Counted from the stretch's first letter, positions 1-8,917 are shown. The stretch is DNA of 41,508 nucleotides from Mesorhizobium intechi (GCF_002879535.1 NZ_PNOT02000051.1:1-41508); one strand, 5' to 3'. Notes: generated from the sequence alone by a model not told the origin. Program-made: numbers and translations.

Positions 1-747
1 GTCAAGGAAGACATGGCAGCAGCGGCCAAATGGTACGAGAGATCGGCGGAACTCGGTTTCGCGCCGGCCGAATACCGCATCGGCAATTTCTATGAGAAGG
101 GCATCGGCGTCGCCCGCGACATCAAGAAATCCAAGACCTGGTACCAGCTGGCAGCCGAGCAGGGCAATGCCAGCGCCATGCACAATCTGGCCGTGCTGTT
201 CGCCATGGCCGCCGATGGCGTGACCGACAATGAATCGGCCGCGCACTGGTTCCAGGAGGCCGCCGATCTCGGCGTCAAGGACAGCCAGTTCAATCTCGGC
301 ATCCTCGCCGCCAAGGGCGTCGGCATGAAGCAGAACCTCGAGGAATCCTACAAATGGTTCGCGCTGGTCGCCAAGACCGGCGACAAGGACGCTGCCGCCA
401 AGCGCGACGAGATCGCCAACGCGCTGCGGCCCGAACAGCTCGAGCGGGCACGCGCCGCGACCGAACTGTGGAAGGCCAAGCCGCTCAACGCGGCGACCAA
501 TTCGGCCGACATTCCCGAATCCTGGCAGGAAGGCACGCCGCAGACGACCGCCGGCATCGACATGAAGAAGGCGGTCAAGAACATCCAGCTCATCCTCAAC
601 AAGAACGGCTATGACGCCGGCGGCGCCGACGGCGTCATGGGTGAGAAGACCAAGAACGCGATCATCGCTTTCCAGACCGACAACAAGCTGCCGGCGACCG
701 GTGCCGTCGATGAAAAACTGGTGCGGGCGCTGCTGGCGCGCAAATAA
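1..747 (+). CDS. Sel1-repeat / peptidoglycan-binding protein, PodJ-like C-terminus (5' partial)
   Basis: The reading frame is already open at base 1, so this is the C-terminal end of a longer protein whose start lies outside the window. The visible 248 residues hold about three Sel1 (TPR-like) repeats, recognisable by the A-x2-W-Y/F and G-x-A-x2-N-L-G patterns over residues 5-140, a short linker, and a C-terminal PG_binding_1 domain (about residues 185-245, with the D-G-V-x-G-x-K-T core). This Sel1 plus peptidoglycan-binding ending is typical of the PodJ/polar localisation proteins of Rhizobiales and Caulobacter, which organise a cell pole; these have long coiled coils and a membrane segment further upstream that cannot be seen here. 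Other Sel1 periplasmic proteins remain possible. The gene stands alone and is followed by a hairpin. Confidence 0.8.
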   Translation, partial: VKEDMAAAAKWYERSAELGFAPAEYRIGNFYEKGIGVARDIKKSKTWYQLAAEQGNASAMHNLAVLFAMAADGVTDNESAAHWFQEAADLGVKDSQFNLGILAAKGVGMKQNLEESYKWFALVAKTGDKDAAAKRDEIANALRPEQLERARAATELWKAKPLNAATNSADIPESWQEGTPQTTAGIDMKKAVKNIQLILNKNGYDAGGADGVMGEKTKNAIIAFQTDNKLPATGAVDEKLVRALLARK

Positions 748-753
748 CAGAGA

Positions 754-773
754 AGCGTCGTTTCCACGACGCT
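754..773 (+). terminator. Hairpin after the PodJ-like gene
   Basis: Perfect 8-bp stem AGCGTCGT/ACGACGCT with a TTCC loop, starting 6 bases after the stop codon. The following bases (CTTGCC) are only weakly T-rich, so it is a possible intrinsic terminator rather than a certain one. Confidence 0.45.
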
Positions 774-930
774 CTTGCCACACATTTGCCTGTTAACTGA
801 TTGAGATACTTTTTGTTTCGGCGCGGCGGCGGGGTTTGACCGCGCCGGTGCAAGGAAAAATTGGCTTTTCGGTGCGAGACTGCCCAGAACGGCTGTATTC
901 GCCGACAGGCAAACTGATCGAGACTGACGG

Positions 931-1854
931 GTGGGCATCTATCTCCCGATTGCGGAAATTTCCGTCAACGTCTTCGTGCTGCTGGCCATGGGCGCGGCGG
1001 TGGGCTTCCTGTCGGGCATGTTCGGCGTCGGCGGCGGATTTCTCATCACGCCGCTCCTGATCTTCTACAACATCCCCCCGGCGATCGCGGTCGCCACCGG
1101 CGCCAACCAGGTCATCGCCTCTTCCGTCTCCGGCGTGCTTTCGCACATGAAGCGGGGCACGCTCGACTTCAAGCTCGGCGGTGTGCTGCTGGCGGGCGGC
1201 ATCATCGGCTCGACCGCCGGCATCTATGTCTTCGCCTTCCTGCGCCGGCTCGGCCAGCTCGACCTGTTCATCTCGCTGCTCTATGTCGTGCTGCTCGGCA
1301 CGGTCGGCGGGCTGATGCTGGTCGAAAGCATCAATGCGCTGCGCGCCACACGCAGCGGCGCCGCGCCGGTGCTGAAGAAATCCGGCCAGCACAACTGGAT
1401 CCACCGGCTGCCGCTGAAGATGCGCTTCAGGGCGTCGAAACTCTTCGTCAGCGTCATCCCGGTGCTCGGCCTTGGTGCCGGCATCGGCTTCCTATCGTCG
1501 ATCATGGGTGTCGGCGGCGGCTTCATCATGGTGCCGGCGCTGATCTATCTGCTCAAGGTGCCGACCAATGTCGTTATCGGCACCTCGTTGTTCCAGATCA
1601 TCTTCACGTCCGCCTACACCACGCTGGTTCACGCCACCACCAACCAGACCGTCGACGTCGTGCTTGCCTTCCTGTTGATGGCGGGCGGCGTCGCAGGCGC
1701 GCAATATGGTGCCAAGGCCGGCCAGAGGCTGCGTGGCGAGCAGCTCAGGGCGCTGCTGGCCTTGCTGGTGCTGGCTGTGGCGATCAGGCTGGCGATCGAT
1801 CTTTTCGTCACCCCGCCCAATCTCTATTCGCTGTCCAGCGCGAGCCTCAACTGA
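931..1854 (+). CDS. TauE/SafE family sulfite/organosulfur exporter
   Basis: A 307-residue polytopic inner-membrane protein. It shows the duplicated TauE/SafE layout: two matching halves, each opening with a glycine-rich motif (GMFGVGGGFL near residue 30 and SIMGVGGGFI near residue 192) and each followed by several hydrophobic helices. Family members export sulfite, sulfoacetate or other sulfonate-derived anions. The GTG at 931 is the earliest possible start because an in-frame TGA lies at 925-927; the Shine-Dalgarno sequence is weak. The stop overlaps the ATG of the TIGR02186 gene by one base (TGATG), so the two are translationally coupled. Sulfite-dehydrogenase-like genes 3.5 kb downstream make sulfite a reasonable substrate, but that is inference. 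Confidence 0.88.
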   Translation: MGIYLPIAEISVNVFVLLAMGAAVGFLSGMFGVGGGFLITPLLIFYNIPPAIAVATGANQVIASSVSGVLSHMKRGTLDFKLGGVLLAGGIIGSTAGIYVFAFLRRLGQLDLFISLLYVVLLGTVGGLMLVESINALRATRSGAAPVLKKSGQHNWIHRLPLKMRFRASKLFVSVIPVLGLGAGIGFLSSIMGVGGGFIMVPALIYLLKVPTNVVIGTSLFQIIFTSAYTTLVHATTNQTVDVVLAFLLMAGGVAGAQYGAKAGQRLRGEQLRALLALLVLAVAIRLAIDLFVTPPNLYSLSSASLN

Positions 1855-2642
1855 TGGCGGGCCCGAAAGCATTCGCAGCCGCCATCCTCCTGTCCCTGCT
1901 TGTTGCCGCGCCGGCGAAGGCACAGACGCCGCTGACGGAAGGCATCCAGATCGGTCTCTCCACCGACAATGTCTCGATCACCGCCGGTTTTTCCGGCGCC
2001 GACCTGACCATTTTCGGTTCACTGGAAAACCCCGACCCGCTGGTCGCCCGCCAGGGGCGCTACGACGTCATCGTCGTGCTCGAAGGGCCACCCAAGCCGG
2101 TGGTGGTGCGCCGCAAGGACCGGGTGCTCGGCGTCTGGGTCAATCTGGACTCCGAAACCTTCGAGAACGTGCCGGTCTCCTACTCGGTGGCGACGACGCG
2201 GCCGCTGCAGGACATCACCGAACCGAACAGCTACAAGCAGCTGTCGCTCGGCGCCTCCAACCTCTATATGCAGCCCGCAGACGCCGGCGACAACCCGGCG
2301 ACGATCGAGGAATTCACCGCGGCGCTGCGCGAGCGCAAGGGCGCGGCCGGCCTCTACAGCGAGAATGTCGGCGGCGTGCAGTTCCTGTCGCAGAACCTGT
2401 TCCGCGCCACCGTGAGGCTGGCACCGAATGTACCGGTCGGCACCCACAAGGCCCGCGCGTTCCTGTTCAAGAGTGGCCTGTTCATCAAGGAGAGCTCGGC
2501 CCAACTCGAAATCCGCAAGTCCGGCTTCGAACAGTCGATCTTCCGGGTCGCCCACGACTACTCCTTCCTCTATGGCGTCTTCGCCATATCGCTGGCCATG
2601 CTGACGGGCTGGCTCGGCAGGCTGATCTTCCGCAAGGATTGA
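1854..2642 (+). CDS. TIGR02186 family membrane-anchored protein
   Basis: 262 residues: an N-terminal signal peptide (about residues 1-24, ending A-P-A-K-A), a beta-rich extracytoplasmic body, and one C-terminal transmembrane helix (about 236-258) with a short basic tail, so most of the protein should face the periplasm. The opening after the signal (LTEGI-Q-IGLSTD-x-VSI) and the G-R-Y-D-VIVVLEGP stretch fit the family annotated as TIGR02186, putative transmembrane protein, which often sits beside a TauE/SafE exporter in alphaproteobacteria. Its biochemical role is unknown. Coupling by the TGATG overlap suggests it works with the exporter, perhaps as a periplasmic accessory (inference). Confidence 0.8.
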   Translation: MAGPKAFAAAILLSLLVAAPAKAQTPLTEGIQIGLSTDNVSITAGFSGADLTIFGSLENPDPLVARQGRYDVIVVLEGPPKPVVVRRKDRVLGVWVNLDSETFENVPVSYSVATTRPLQDITEPNSYKQLSLGASNLYMQPADAGDNPATIEEFTAALRERKGAAGLYSENVGGVQFLSQNLFRATVRLAPNVPVGTHKARAFLFKSGLFIKESSAQLEIRKSGFEQSIFRVAHDYSFLYGVFAISLAMLTGWLGRLIFRKD

Positions 2643-2815
2643 GCGGCCAAAAGGGGTTTCCCTTTCCCGCGTCATGCTATAGACCGCACCTCCCCGCCCA
2701 ACGGGCAAGCACGCACAATTCAATTCGGCAGAGGCGTCCGGTCGTCCGGAACCACAGCGCACGCGTCTCCCGCGAGCGCCGATCCGCTGTCCGCCGCCAA
2801 TGACAGGAGGCTGCC

Positions 2816-4072
2816 TTGCGACCAGCATTCGCCGGCATCGACTTCGGCACTTCGAACTCCACGGTCGGCGTGGTCCGCAACGGGCAGCCTCACCTCGTCG
2901 CCCTCGAAGGCGGCCAAGTCACGCTGCCCAGTGCGGTGTTCTTCAATTTCGAGGACGGCCGCATCTGTTTCGGCCGCCAGGCCATCGCCAACTACACCGA
3001 CAGCGTGGAAGGCCGGCTGATGCGCTCGCTGAAGAGCGTGCTGGGCAGCTCGCTGGCGCATGAAAAGACGCGCATCAAGGCGCGCTCGATCGGCTTCATG
3101 GAGATCATCGGCCTGTTCCTCGGGCATCTCAGGAAGAAGCTTGAAGACGATGGCGGCGATCTGGTCGAGACCGTTGTGCTCGGCCGTCCGGTGCAGTTTG
3201 TCGATGACGACCCACAGGCCGACGCGAACGCGCAGAGCGACCTGGAAAAGGCCGCGCATGCCCAAGGCTTCAAGCACATCGCCTTCCAGTTCGAGCCGAT
3301 CGCGGCTGCGCTCGACTACGAGCAGAGGGTGACGCGCGAGGAGCTGGCGCTGATCATCGACATGGGTGGCGGCACGTCTGACTTTTCAGTCGTGCGCGTC
3401 TCGCCTGAGCGTGCCCGACTGCCGGACCGCAAGGACGATATCCTGGCCAGGCGGGGCGTCCATATCGGCGGTACGGATTTCGACCGGCTGCTCAGCATTG
3501 CCCACGTGATGCCGCAGCTCGGCTATTTGACCCCGACCAAGGACGGCAAGCGCAATCTGCCGGCCAGCTACTTCGTCGATCTCGCGACCTGGCAGCGCAT
3601 CAACCTGGTCTACACAGCCAAGGCGATGACGCATCTGCGCCAGATCCGTTACGAGGCCGCGCGCGCCGACCTGGTCGATCGTTTTATCCACATTGTGGAG
3701 CACCGCTATGGGCACGCTTTGGCGGCATTGGTGGAAAAGGCCAAGATAGAGTTGACCGACCTGTCATCGGCCGAAGTCGCGGTGAGACTATCCGACGTGG
3801 AGTTCGCGGCCGAAATCACGCGTGGCGGGCTAGACGCAACCATCGCCCGGGACATCGAGCGGGTTACGGCAACGGTGGCTGAGACCATGCGCGACGCGCA
3901 GGTCAAGCCGTCCGACATCACCGCGGTGTTCCTGACCGGCGGCTCGACCGCCATCCCGCTGGCAAGACGGGAAATCCTGGCGCTGGTGCCGCAGGCTTCA
4001 GTCATCGACGGCGACATGTTCGGCTCGGTCGGCCTTGGCCTGGCGCTGGATGCGCAGCGGAAGTTCGGCTGA
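2816..4072 (+). CDS. Hsp70 family protein, YegD-like (ATPase domain only)
   Basis: 418 residues, close to the size of an Hsp70 nucleotide-binding domain and well short of full DnaK. Phosphate-1 motif GIDFGTSNST is at residues 7-16, phosphate-2 IDMGGGTSDF at about 181-190, and the adenosine motif FLTGGSTAIP at about 364-373. There is no C-terminal substrate-binding domain, matching E. coli YegD rather than DnaK. The start is a TTG at 2816, chosen because a full AGGAGG lies 5 bases upstream and the motif spacing fits. Its stop (4070-4072) directly abuts the stop of the convergent LysR gene with no bases between. Client or partner is unknown; a link to the neighbouring sulfur genes is only positional. 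Confidence 0.87.
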   Translation: MRPAFAGIDFGTSNSTVGVVRNGQPHLVALEGGQVTLPSAVFFNFEDGRICFGRQAIANYTDSVEGRLMRSLKSVLGSSLAHEKTRIKARSIGFMEIIGLFLGHLRKKLEDDGGDLVETVVLGRPVQFVDDDPQADANAQSDLEKAAHAQGFKHIAFQFEPIAAALDYEQRVTREELALIIDMGGGTSDFSVVRVSPERARLPDRKDDILARRGVHIGGTDFDRLLSIAHVMPQLGYLTPTKDGKRNLPASYFVDLATWQRINLVYTAKAMTHLRQIRYEAARADLVDRFIHIVEHRYGHALAALVEKAKIELTDLSSAEVAVRLSDVEFAAEITRGGLDATIARDIERVTATVAETMRDAQVKPSDITAVFLTGGSTAIPLARREILALVPQASVIDGDMFGSVGLGLALDAQRKFG

Positions 4073-4975
4073 TCAGGCCGAACCGCTTCGGCTCGTCTCG
4101 GCGCCGAGATGCGCCTTGAGCGCCATCTGGGCCAGGCTTGCCTGGCGGTCGCGGTGGGTGATCATGGCGAAGTCGCGTTTGGGCAGTTCGAGCGGCACGG
4201 ACCGCAGGCTGCCTTCGGCGACGGCGTGCCCGACGACGAGCTCCGAAATGATGGTGGCGCCGGCACCCGCCTCGACCGCCTGGCGAACCGCCTCGTTGCT
4301 TGGCAGCACCAGGAACACCTGCAGATCGGCTAGCGAAATCCCCTCGCGCCGCGCCAGATCCTCCAGCACTTCGCGCGTGCCCGACCCGCCTTCGCGGATG
4401 ATCCAGCGCAGGCCCCTGATGTCGGGACGGCCCGGTGCGGTTTCGACGATCTCGGGATGTGACGCCGCGACCACCAGCATCAACCGGTCGGTGTCGACCT
4501 TGGCCCGACGCAATATGTCGGATTCGGTGCGCCCCTCGACCAGACCGAGATCGGCGGTCCCATCCAGCACGCTGGCCTCGACCTGCCTCGTGTTGCCGAT
4601 GCTCACGCTCAGCCGCACCGCGGGATAGGCCTCGTGGAAGGACGCCAGCCGGCGCGGCAGCCAATAGCTGGCGATGGTCAGGCTGGCGGCGATGGAGAGG
4701 CTGCCGGCGACCGTCTGCGAGACATGTTCCAGCACATTGCGCGCGGCGGCGGCCCGCTCCAGCACCGCCTTTGCCTCCGGCAGGAACCGGTGGCCTGTCT
4801 GGGCAAGCTCGATGTTGCGGCCGACGCGGTTGAACAGATGGACGCCGTGCTGCTCTTCAAGCGAGCGGATGGCGGCCGATGCGGCCGACTGGGAGATACC
4901 CAAAAGCTCCGCCGCCTTGGTCATGTGGCCGCGCTCGGCGACGGCGACGAAAATGCGCAACTGATCCAGGGTCAT
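4073..4975 (-). CDS. LysR family transcriptional regulator
   Basis: 300 residues from the ATG at 4975; an extension to 4993 is open but less likely because MTLDQLRIFVAV is the usual LysR beginning. The N-terminal winged helix-turn-helix covers about residues 1-60 (KAAELLGISQSAASAAIRSLE), then a linker helix and a LysR substrate-binding domain (about 88-290). The style is that of the CysL/YeiE/CbbR branch, members of which sense sulfur or carbon metabolites. It is divergent from the small ORF and SoeA-like operon and shares a short AT-rich intergenic region containing an inverted repeat. Control of that operon, perhaps in response to sulfite, is the natural inference. Confidence 0.92.
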   Translation of the reverse strand: MTLDQLRIFVAVAERGHMTKAAELLGISQSAASAAIRSLEEQHGVHLFNRVGRNIELAQTGHRFLPEAKAVLERAAAARNVLEHVSQTVAGSLSIAASLTIASYWLPRRLASFHEAYPAVRLSVSIGNTRQVEASVLDGTADLGLVEGRTESDILRRAKVDTDRLMLVVAASHPEIVETAPGRPDIRGLRWIIREGGSGTREVLEDLARREGISLADLQVFLVLPSNEAVRQAVEAGAGATIISELVVGHAVAEGSLRSVPLELPKRDFAMITHRDRQASLAQMALKAHLGAETSRSGSA

Positions 4976-4993
4976 GATGATATCAAGAACCAA

Positions 4994-5036
4994 TATCGAT
5001 CGAATTTACAAGAACAACTGATTAGACGGATCGATA
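4994..5036. promoter_or_regulatory. Inverted repeat between divergent LysR and Soe operons
   Basis: TATCGATC at 4994-5001 is repeated inverted as GATCGATA at 5029-5036, with 27 bases between. It lies 19-61 bases upstream of the LysR start and 48-90 upstream of the small ORF, in the most AT-rich stretch nearby. LysR proteins usually bind dyads in such divergent promoters, so this is a candidate operator. The spacing is longer than a single T-N11-A box, so it may be two half-sites. Confidence 0.45.
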
Positions 5037-5098
5037 GCTTCATTCTACATTTTCATGCGAAGTTAGGAAAAATTCGCCAGCGGATGGCAGAGACTAAA

Positions 5099-5257
5099 AT
5101 GATCGGGCGCTTCAAGTCCCTTCTCGCGCATTGGACCCGCGGCATCCGCAGACGGCTGGCCGGCAATCGCTATCACCCGGAAGAGCACTACATGCGCGGC
5201 CCCGGGCCGAAGACGCGAGCCAAATCCGCCGGCCGCGCGGGCACATCCGGATCATGA
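5099..5257 (+). CDS. Small basic protein of unknown function, coupled to SoeA
   Basis: A 52-residue ORF that I do not recognise. It starts at ATG 5099 (or in frame at 5084) and its TGA overlaps the ATG at 5254 of the molybdoenzyme gene in the form ATGA. Its codons end overwhelmingly in G or C, unlike the overlapping SoeA frame in the same stretch, which argues that this is the real coding frame here. The product is rich in Arg, Lys and His, with an amphipathic-looking N-terminus (FKSLLAHW) and no transmembrane segment or signal. Position and coupling suggest a function tied to the SoeABC complex, for example assembly, or simply translational coupling as a leader ORF. Confidence 0.6.
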   Translation: MIGRFKSLLAHWTRGIRRRLAGNRYHPEEHYMRGPGPKTRAKSAGRAGTSGS

Positions 5258-8184
5258 GGCATCCACCGCCGCGCGGCGCGAATTCAGCACCATCGCAACG
5301 CCCGCTTGCCGACACACGCGCGCCCGATGAAGGCGACGGCGTGGACACCTCGCCTGGCATTTCCGACAGCATCGCCAAGACGACCTGCTATATGTGCGCC
5401 TGCCGCTGCGGTATCGACGTGCACATCAAGGACGGCAAGGTCCGCTACATCAACGGCAACAAGGACCATCCGGTCAATCGCGGCGTGATCTGCGGCAAGG
5501 GCAGCTCCGGCATCATGCAGCATTACAGCCCCGCCCGGCTGAGGAAGCCGCTGCTGCGCACCGGCCCGCGCGGCTCGGGCGTGTTCCGCGAGATCGAGTG
5601 GGAGGAGGCTTTTTCGATCGCGACGGAGCGGCTCTCGGCCATCCGTCGCACCGATCCGAAGAAGCTCGCCTTCTTCACTGGCCGCGACCAGTCGCAATCC
5701 TTGACCGGTTGGTGGGCGAGCCAGTTCGGCACGCCGAATTTCGCCGCCCATGGCGGCTTCTGTTCGGTCAACATGGCGGCCGGCGGGCTCTATTCGATCG
5801 GCGGCTCGTTCTGGGAGTTCGGCGAGCCCGACTGGGACAACACACGATATTTCATGCTGTTCGGCGTCGCCGAGGACCATGATTCCAACCCGATCAAGAT
5901 CGGGCTGGGCAAGCTCAAAGCGCGCGGTGCCAAGGTGGTGTCGATCAACCCCTGCCGCACCGGCTACAACGCGATTGCCGACGACTGGGTCGGCATCCGG
6001 CCCGGTACGGACGGCCTGTTCGTGTTTGCGCTCATCCACGAATTGCTGAAGGCCGGCCGTGTCGATCTCGATTATTTGCTCCGCTACACCAACGCCCATG
6101 TCCTCGTGGTGCAGGAGCCTGGCACCTCAGACGACGGGCTGTTCGTCCGCGACGCCGGCGGCAATCCGCTGGCCTGGGACAGGGTGGCGAAGACCTTCGT
6201 CAAGGCAACCGACCCGGAAGCGAAGCCGGCGCTGACCGGGAACTTCGAAGTCGGCGGCCGCCGCTGCACGCCGGTTTTCCAATTGATCGCCGACCGCTAT
6301 CTCGACGACTGCTATGCGCCGGATGCGGTGGCGGAACGTTGCGGCATTCGCGCCGATACGATCCGCCGGATCGCCGCCGAGCTTGCCCATGTCGCCTTCG
6401 AACAGACGATCGAACTGCCGATCGCATGGACCGACTGGGCCGGGCGCCGGCACGAGACGATCAAGGGCCGGCCGGTTTCGATGCATGCCATGCGCGGGAT
6501 CTCAGCGCATTCGAACGGTTTTCACTCTTGCCGCGCCATCCACCTGCTGCAAGTGCTTCTGGGCACGGTGGATGTTCCCGGCGGCTTTCGCTTCAAGCCG
6601 CCCTATCCCCGTTCGGCGCCGCCGGGGCCGAAACCCGCCGGCAGGACGGTCAAGCCGATGACGCCGCTGGATGGCATGCCGCTTGGTTTCGTCTGCGGGC
6701 CGGACGACCTGCTGGTCGAAGAAGACGGCACGCCGACCCGCATTGACAAGGCCTACTCCTGGGACGCGCCGCTCGCCGCTCACGGGCTGATGCACACCGT
6801 CATCCGCAATGCCTGGGCCGGCGATCCCTACCCGATCGACACGCTGATGATGTACATGTCGAACATGGCCTGGAATTCCTCGATGAACACCGTCGAGACG
6901 ATTCGTATGCTGACCGACCGCGACGAGGCGGGCAACTACAAGATCCCCTTCATCATCTATTCCGACGCCTATTATTCCGAGACAGTCCCGTTCGCCGACC
7001 TCGTGCTGCCGGATACCACCTATCTCGAACGGCATGATTGCATCAGCCTGCTCGACCGGCCGATCAGCCATGCCGACGGACCGGGCGATGCCATCCGCCA
7101 TCCCGTCGTCGAGCCCGATCGCGACGTCAGGCCATTCCAGTCGGTGCTGATCGAACTGGGCGCCCGGCTCGGCCTGCCCGGTTTCGTCGACGAGGACGGA
7201 TCGGCCAGATATGCCGACTATGCCGACTATATCGTCAACCACGAGCGCACACCGGGCATCGGACCGCTGGCCGGCTGGCGCGGCAAGGACGGGACGTCGA
7301 TCGGCAAGGGCGAGGTCAATCCGAACCAGTTGCAGCGCTACATCGACAATGGCGGCTTCTGGCATCACGACTTCGCCGACAACCAGCGCTACTACAAGAT
7401 GGCCAACCGCTCCTATCTGGATTTCGCGGTGCAGATGGGTTTCATCCATAAAGCCGAGCCGATCATCTTCCAGCTCTATTCCGAGCCGTTGCAGCGGTTT
7501 CGGCTCGCCGCACGCGGCCATGGCCGTGTGCTGCCGCCGGAGGCCGAGCGGCAGCGCATCGAGACCTACATGGATCCGCTGCCGTTCTGGTACATGCCGT
7601 TCGAGGAAGCGGTGGTCGACCTCGAAAAATACCCCCTGCACGCGCTGACGCAGCGGCCGATGCACATGTATCATTCCTGGGGAGCGCAGAATGCGTGGCT
7701 GCGGCAGATCACCAGCCAGAACCGGCTGTTCGTGCACCACCGGACCGGCGCCGGTCTCGGTCTCGTCGACGACGACTGGGTGTGGATCGAGAGCATCAAC
7801 GGCAGAGTTAAGGGGCAGATCAAGCTGGTCGACGGGGTGAACGAAAGCACGGTCTGGACCTGGAACGCGATCGGCAAAAGGCGCGGCAGCTGGGGGCTGA
7901 AAGATGATGCCGCCGAGAGCAATCGCGGCTTCCTGCTCAACCATATCATCGGCGACCAGACCTCGGCCGACGCCCAGGGCAAACGCTATTCGAATTCCGA
8001 TCCTGTCACCGGCCAGGCGGCGTGGTTCGACCTGCGCGTGCGCATCGTCAAATGCAGGGCGGAAGAGGCCGGCTTCACCGAGCCGCATTTCGAGCGTTTC
8101 AGCCAACCGGCGCATTTCGAGCCTTCGCCCGACATCCTTCGTTTCGGCGCCGAATTCCGCCGGACAAGAGAGGCCGCCGAATGA
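5254..8184 (+). CDS. soeA: Molybdopterin oxidoreductase, probable sulfite dehydrogenase subunit SoeA
   Basis: About 976 residues of the DMSO reductase/complex iron-sulfur molybdoenzyme family. Near the N-terminus (from ATG 5254) Cys45, Cys48, Cys52 and Cys80 form the [4Fe-4S] motif C-x2-C-x3-C-x27-C, followed by the large molybdopterin-binding domains and a C-terminal dinucleotide-binding domain. No twin-arginine signal is seen, consistent with the cytoplasmic SoeABC enzyme that oxidises sulfite to sulfate and passes electrons to quinone. The start is uncertain: ATG 5254 overlaps the small ORF stop, whereas GTG 5341 has the better Shine-Dalgarno (GAAGG, 7 bases away). The stop overlaps the soeB ATG (ATGA). 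Context (TauE, FeS subunit, DmsC-like anchor) supports Soe; a polysulfide- or thiosulfate-type reductase is the alternative. Confidence 0.75.
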   Translation: MRHPPPRGANSAPSQRPLADTRAPDEGDGVDTSPGISDSIAKTTCYMCACRCGIDVHIKDGKVRYINGNKDHPVNRGVICGKGSSGIMQHYSPARLRKPLLRTGPRGSGVFREIEWEEAFSIATERLSAIRRTDPKKLAFFTGRDQSQSLTGWWASQFGTPNFAAHGGFCSVNMAAGGLYSIGGSFWEFGEPDWDNTRYFMLFGVAEDHDSNPIKIGLGKLKARGAKVVSINPCRTGYNAIADDWVGIRPGTDGLFVFALIHELLKAGRVDLDYLLRYTNAHVLVVQEPGTSDDGLFVRDAGGNPLAWDRVAKTFVKATDPEAKPALTGNFEVGGRRCTPVFQLIADRYLDDCYAPDAVAERCGIRADTIRRIAAELAHVAFEQTIELPIAWTDWAGRRHETIKGRPVSMHAMRGISAHSNGFHSCRAIHLLQVLLGTVDVPGGFRFKPPYPRSAPPGPKPAGRTVKPMTPLDGMPLGFVCGPDDLLVEEDGTPTRIDKAYSWDAPLAAHGLMHTVIRNAWAGDPYPIDTLMMYMSNMAWNSSMNTVETIRMLTDRDEAGNYKIPFIIYSDAYYSETVPFADLVLPDTTYLERHDCISLLDRPISHADGPGDAIRHPVVEPDRDVRPFQSVLIELGARLGLPGFVDEDGSARYADYADYIVNHERTPGIGPLAGWRGKDGTSIGKGEVNPNQLQRYIDNGGFWHHDFADNQRYYKMANRSYLDFAVQMGFIHKAEPIIFQLYSEPLQRFRLAARGHGRVLPPEAERQRIETYMDPLPFWYMPFEEAVVDLEKYPLHALTQRPMHMYHSWGAQNAWLRQITSQNRLFVHHRTGAGLGLVDDDWVWIESINGRVKGQIKLVDGVNESTVWTWNAIGKRRGSWGLKDDAAESNRGFLLNHIIGDQTSADAQGKRYSNSDPVTGQAAWFDLRVRIVKCRAEEAGFTEPHFERFSQPAHFEPSPDILRFGAEFRRTREAAE

Positions 8185-8915
8185 CCTGCCTGCCCGCCCA
8201 TACCGACAAGAAACTTGGTCTCGTCATCGACCTCGACACTTGCGTCGGCTGCCAGGCCTGCGTCACAGCCTGCAAGGAATGGAACACTGGCGGTCACATG
8301 GCGCCGCTGACCGACATCGACCCCTATGGCGGCCATGTCGACGGCGTCTGGTTCAACCGCGTGCACAGTTACGAGCACACGACAGAGATGGGCGGGCGCA
8401 CCGTCAACTTCCCCCGCTCCTGCCTGCATTGCGAAACGCCGGCCTGCGTCACGGTCTGTCCCACCGGCGCTTCCTACAAGCGGGCCTCGGACGGCATCGT
8501 GCTGATCGACGCGGACAAGTGCATTGGCTGCAAATTGTGCAGCTGGGCATGCCCCTATGGCGCGCGCGAATTCGACACCGATGTCGGCGTGATGAAGAAA
8601 TGCACGCTGTGCGTCGACCGCATCTACAACGATAATCTGGCCGAAGAAGACCGTGTGCCGGCCTGCGTCGCGGCTTGCCCGACCAGCGCTCGGCATTTCG
8701 GCGATCTCGGCGATCCTCGGTCCGCCGTCTCGCAGCTGGTTGCCGAGCGCGGCGGTGTCGACCTGATGCCGGAACTCGGCTATCGCCCGACCAACAAATA
8801 TCTGCCGCCGCGCGCCCATACGCAGCGCGCCGCATCGGTGCCCGCGAAGCCACTGGAGCCGGTGCGGGCCGAAGGCGGCCTCCTCGGCTGGGTCGATCGC
8901 ATGCTTTCGAACTGA
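8181..8915 (+). CDS. soeB: 4Fe-4S ferredoxin-type electron transfer subunit, probable SoeB
   Basis: 244 residues from the ATG at 8181, which overlaps the soeA stop. Four cysteine groups of the DmsB/PsrB type are present: CVGCQACVTAC near residues 18-28, CLHCETPACVTVCP near 80-95, CIGCKLCSWACP near 114-125, and CTLC with a later ACVAACP around 143-173. These bind four [4Fe-4S] clusters that relay electrons from the molybdenum subunit to the membrane anchor. There is no signal peptide, so a cytoplasmic location is expected. The C-terminal 60 residues are proline- and alanine-rich and lie beyond the cluster domain. Order and overlap with the neighbouring subunit genes indicate one complex. Confidence 0.8.
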   Translation: MTCLPAHTDKKLGLVIDLDTCVGCQACVTACKEWNTGGHMAPLTDIDPYGGHVDGVWFNRVHSYEHTTEMGGRTVNFPRSCLHCETPACVTVCPTGASYKRASDGIVLIDADKCIGCKLCSWACPYGAREFDTDVGVMKKCTLCVDRIYNDNLAEEDRVPACVAACPTSARHFGDLGDPRSAVSQLVAERGGVDLMPELGYRPTNKYLPPRAHTQRAASVPAKPLEPVRAEGGLLGWVDRMLSN

Positions 8916-8917
8916 CC

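Noticed and set aside
2678..2683. TATAGA as a -10 box before the Hsp70 gene
   Set aside because: No acceptable -35 at the right spacing, so not listed as a promoter.
6502..8115. A 537-codon open frame on the minus strand inside soeA
   Set aside because: It is the antisense of conserved molybdoenzyme sequence and has no recognisable motifs.
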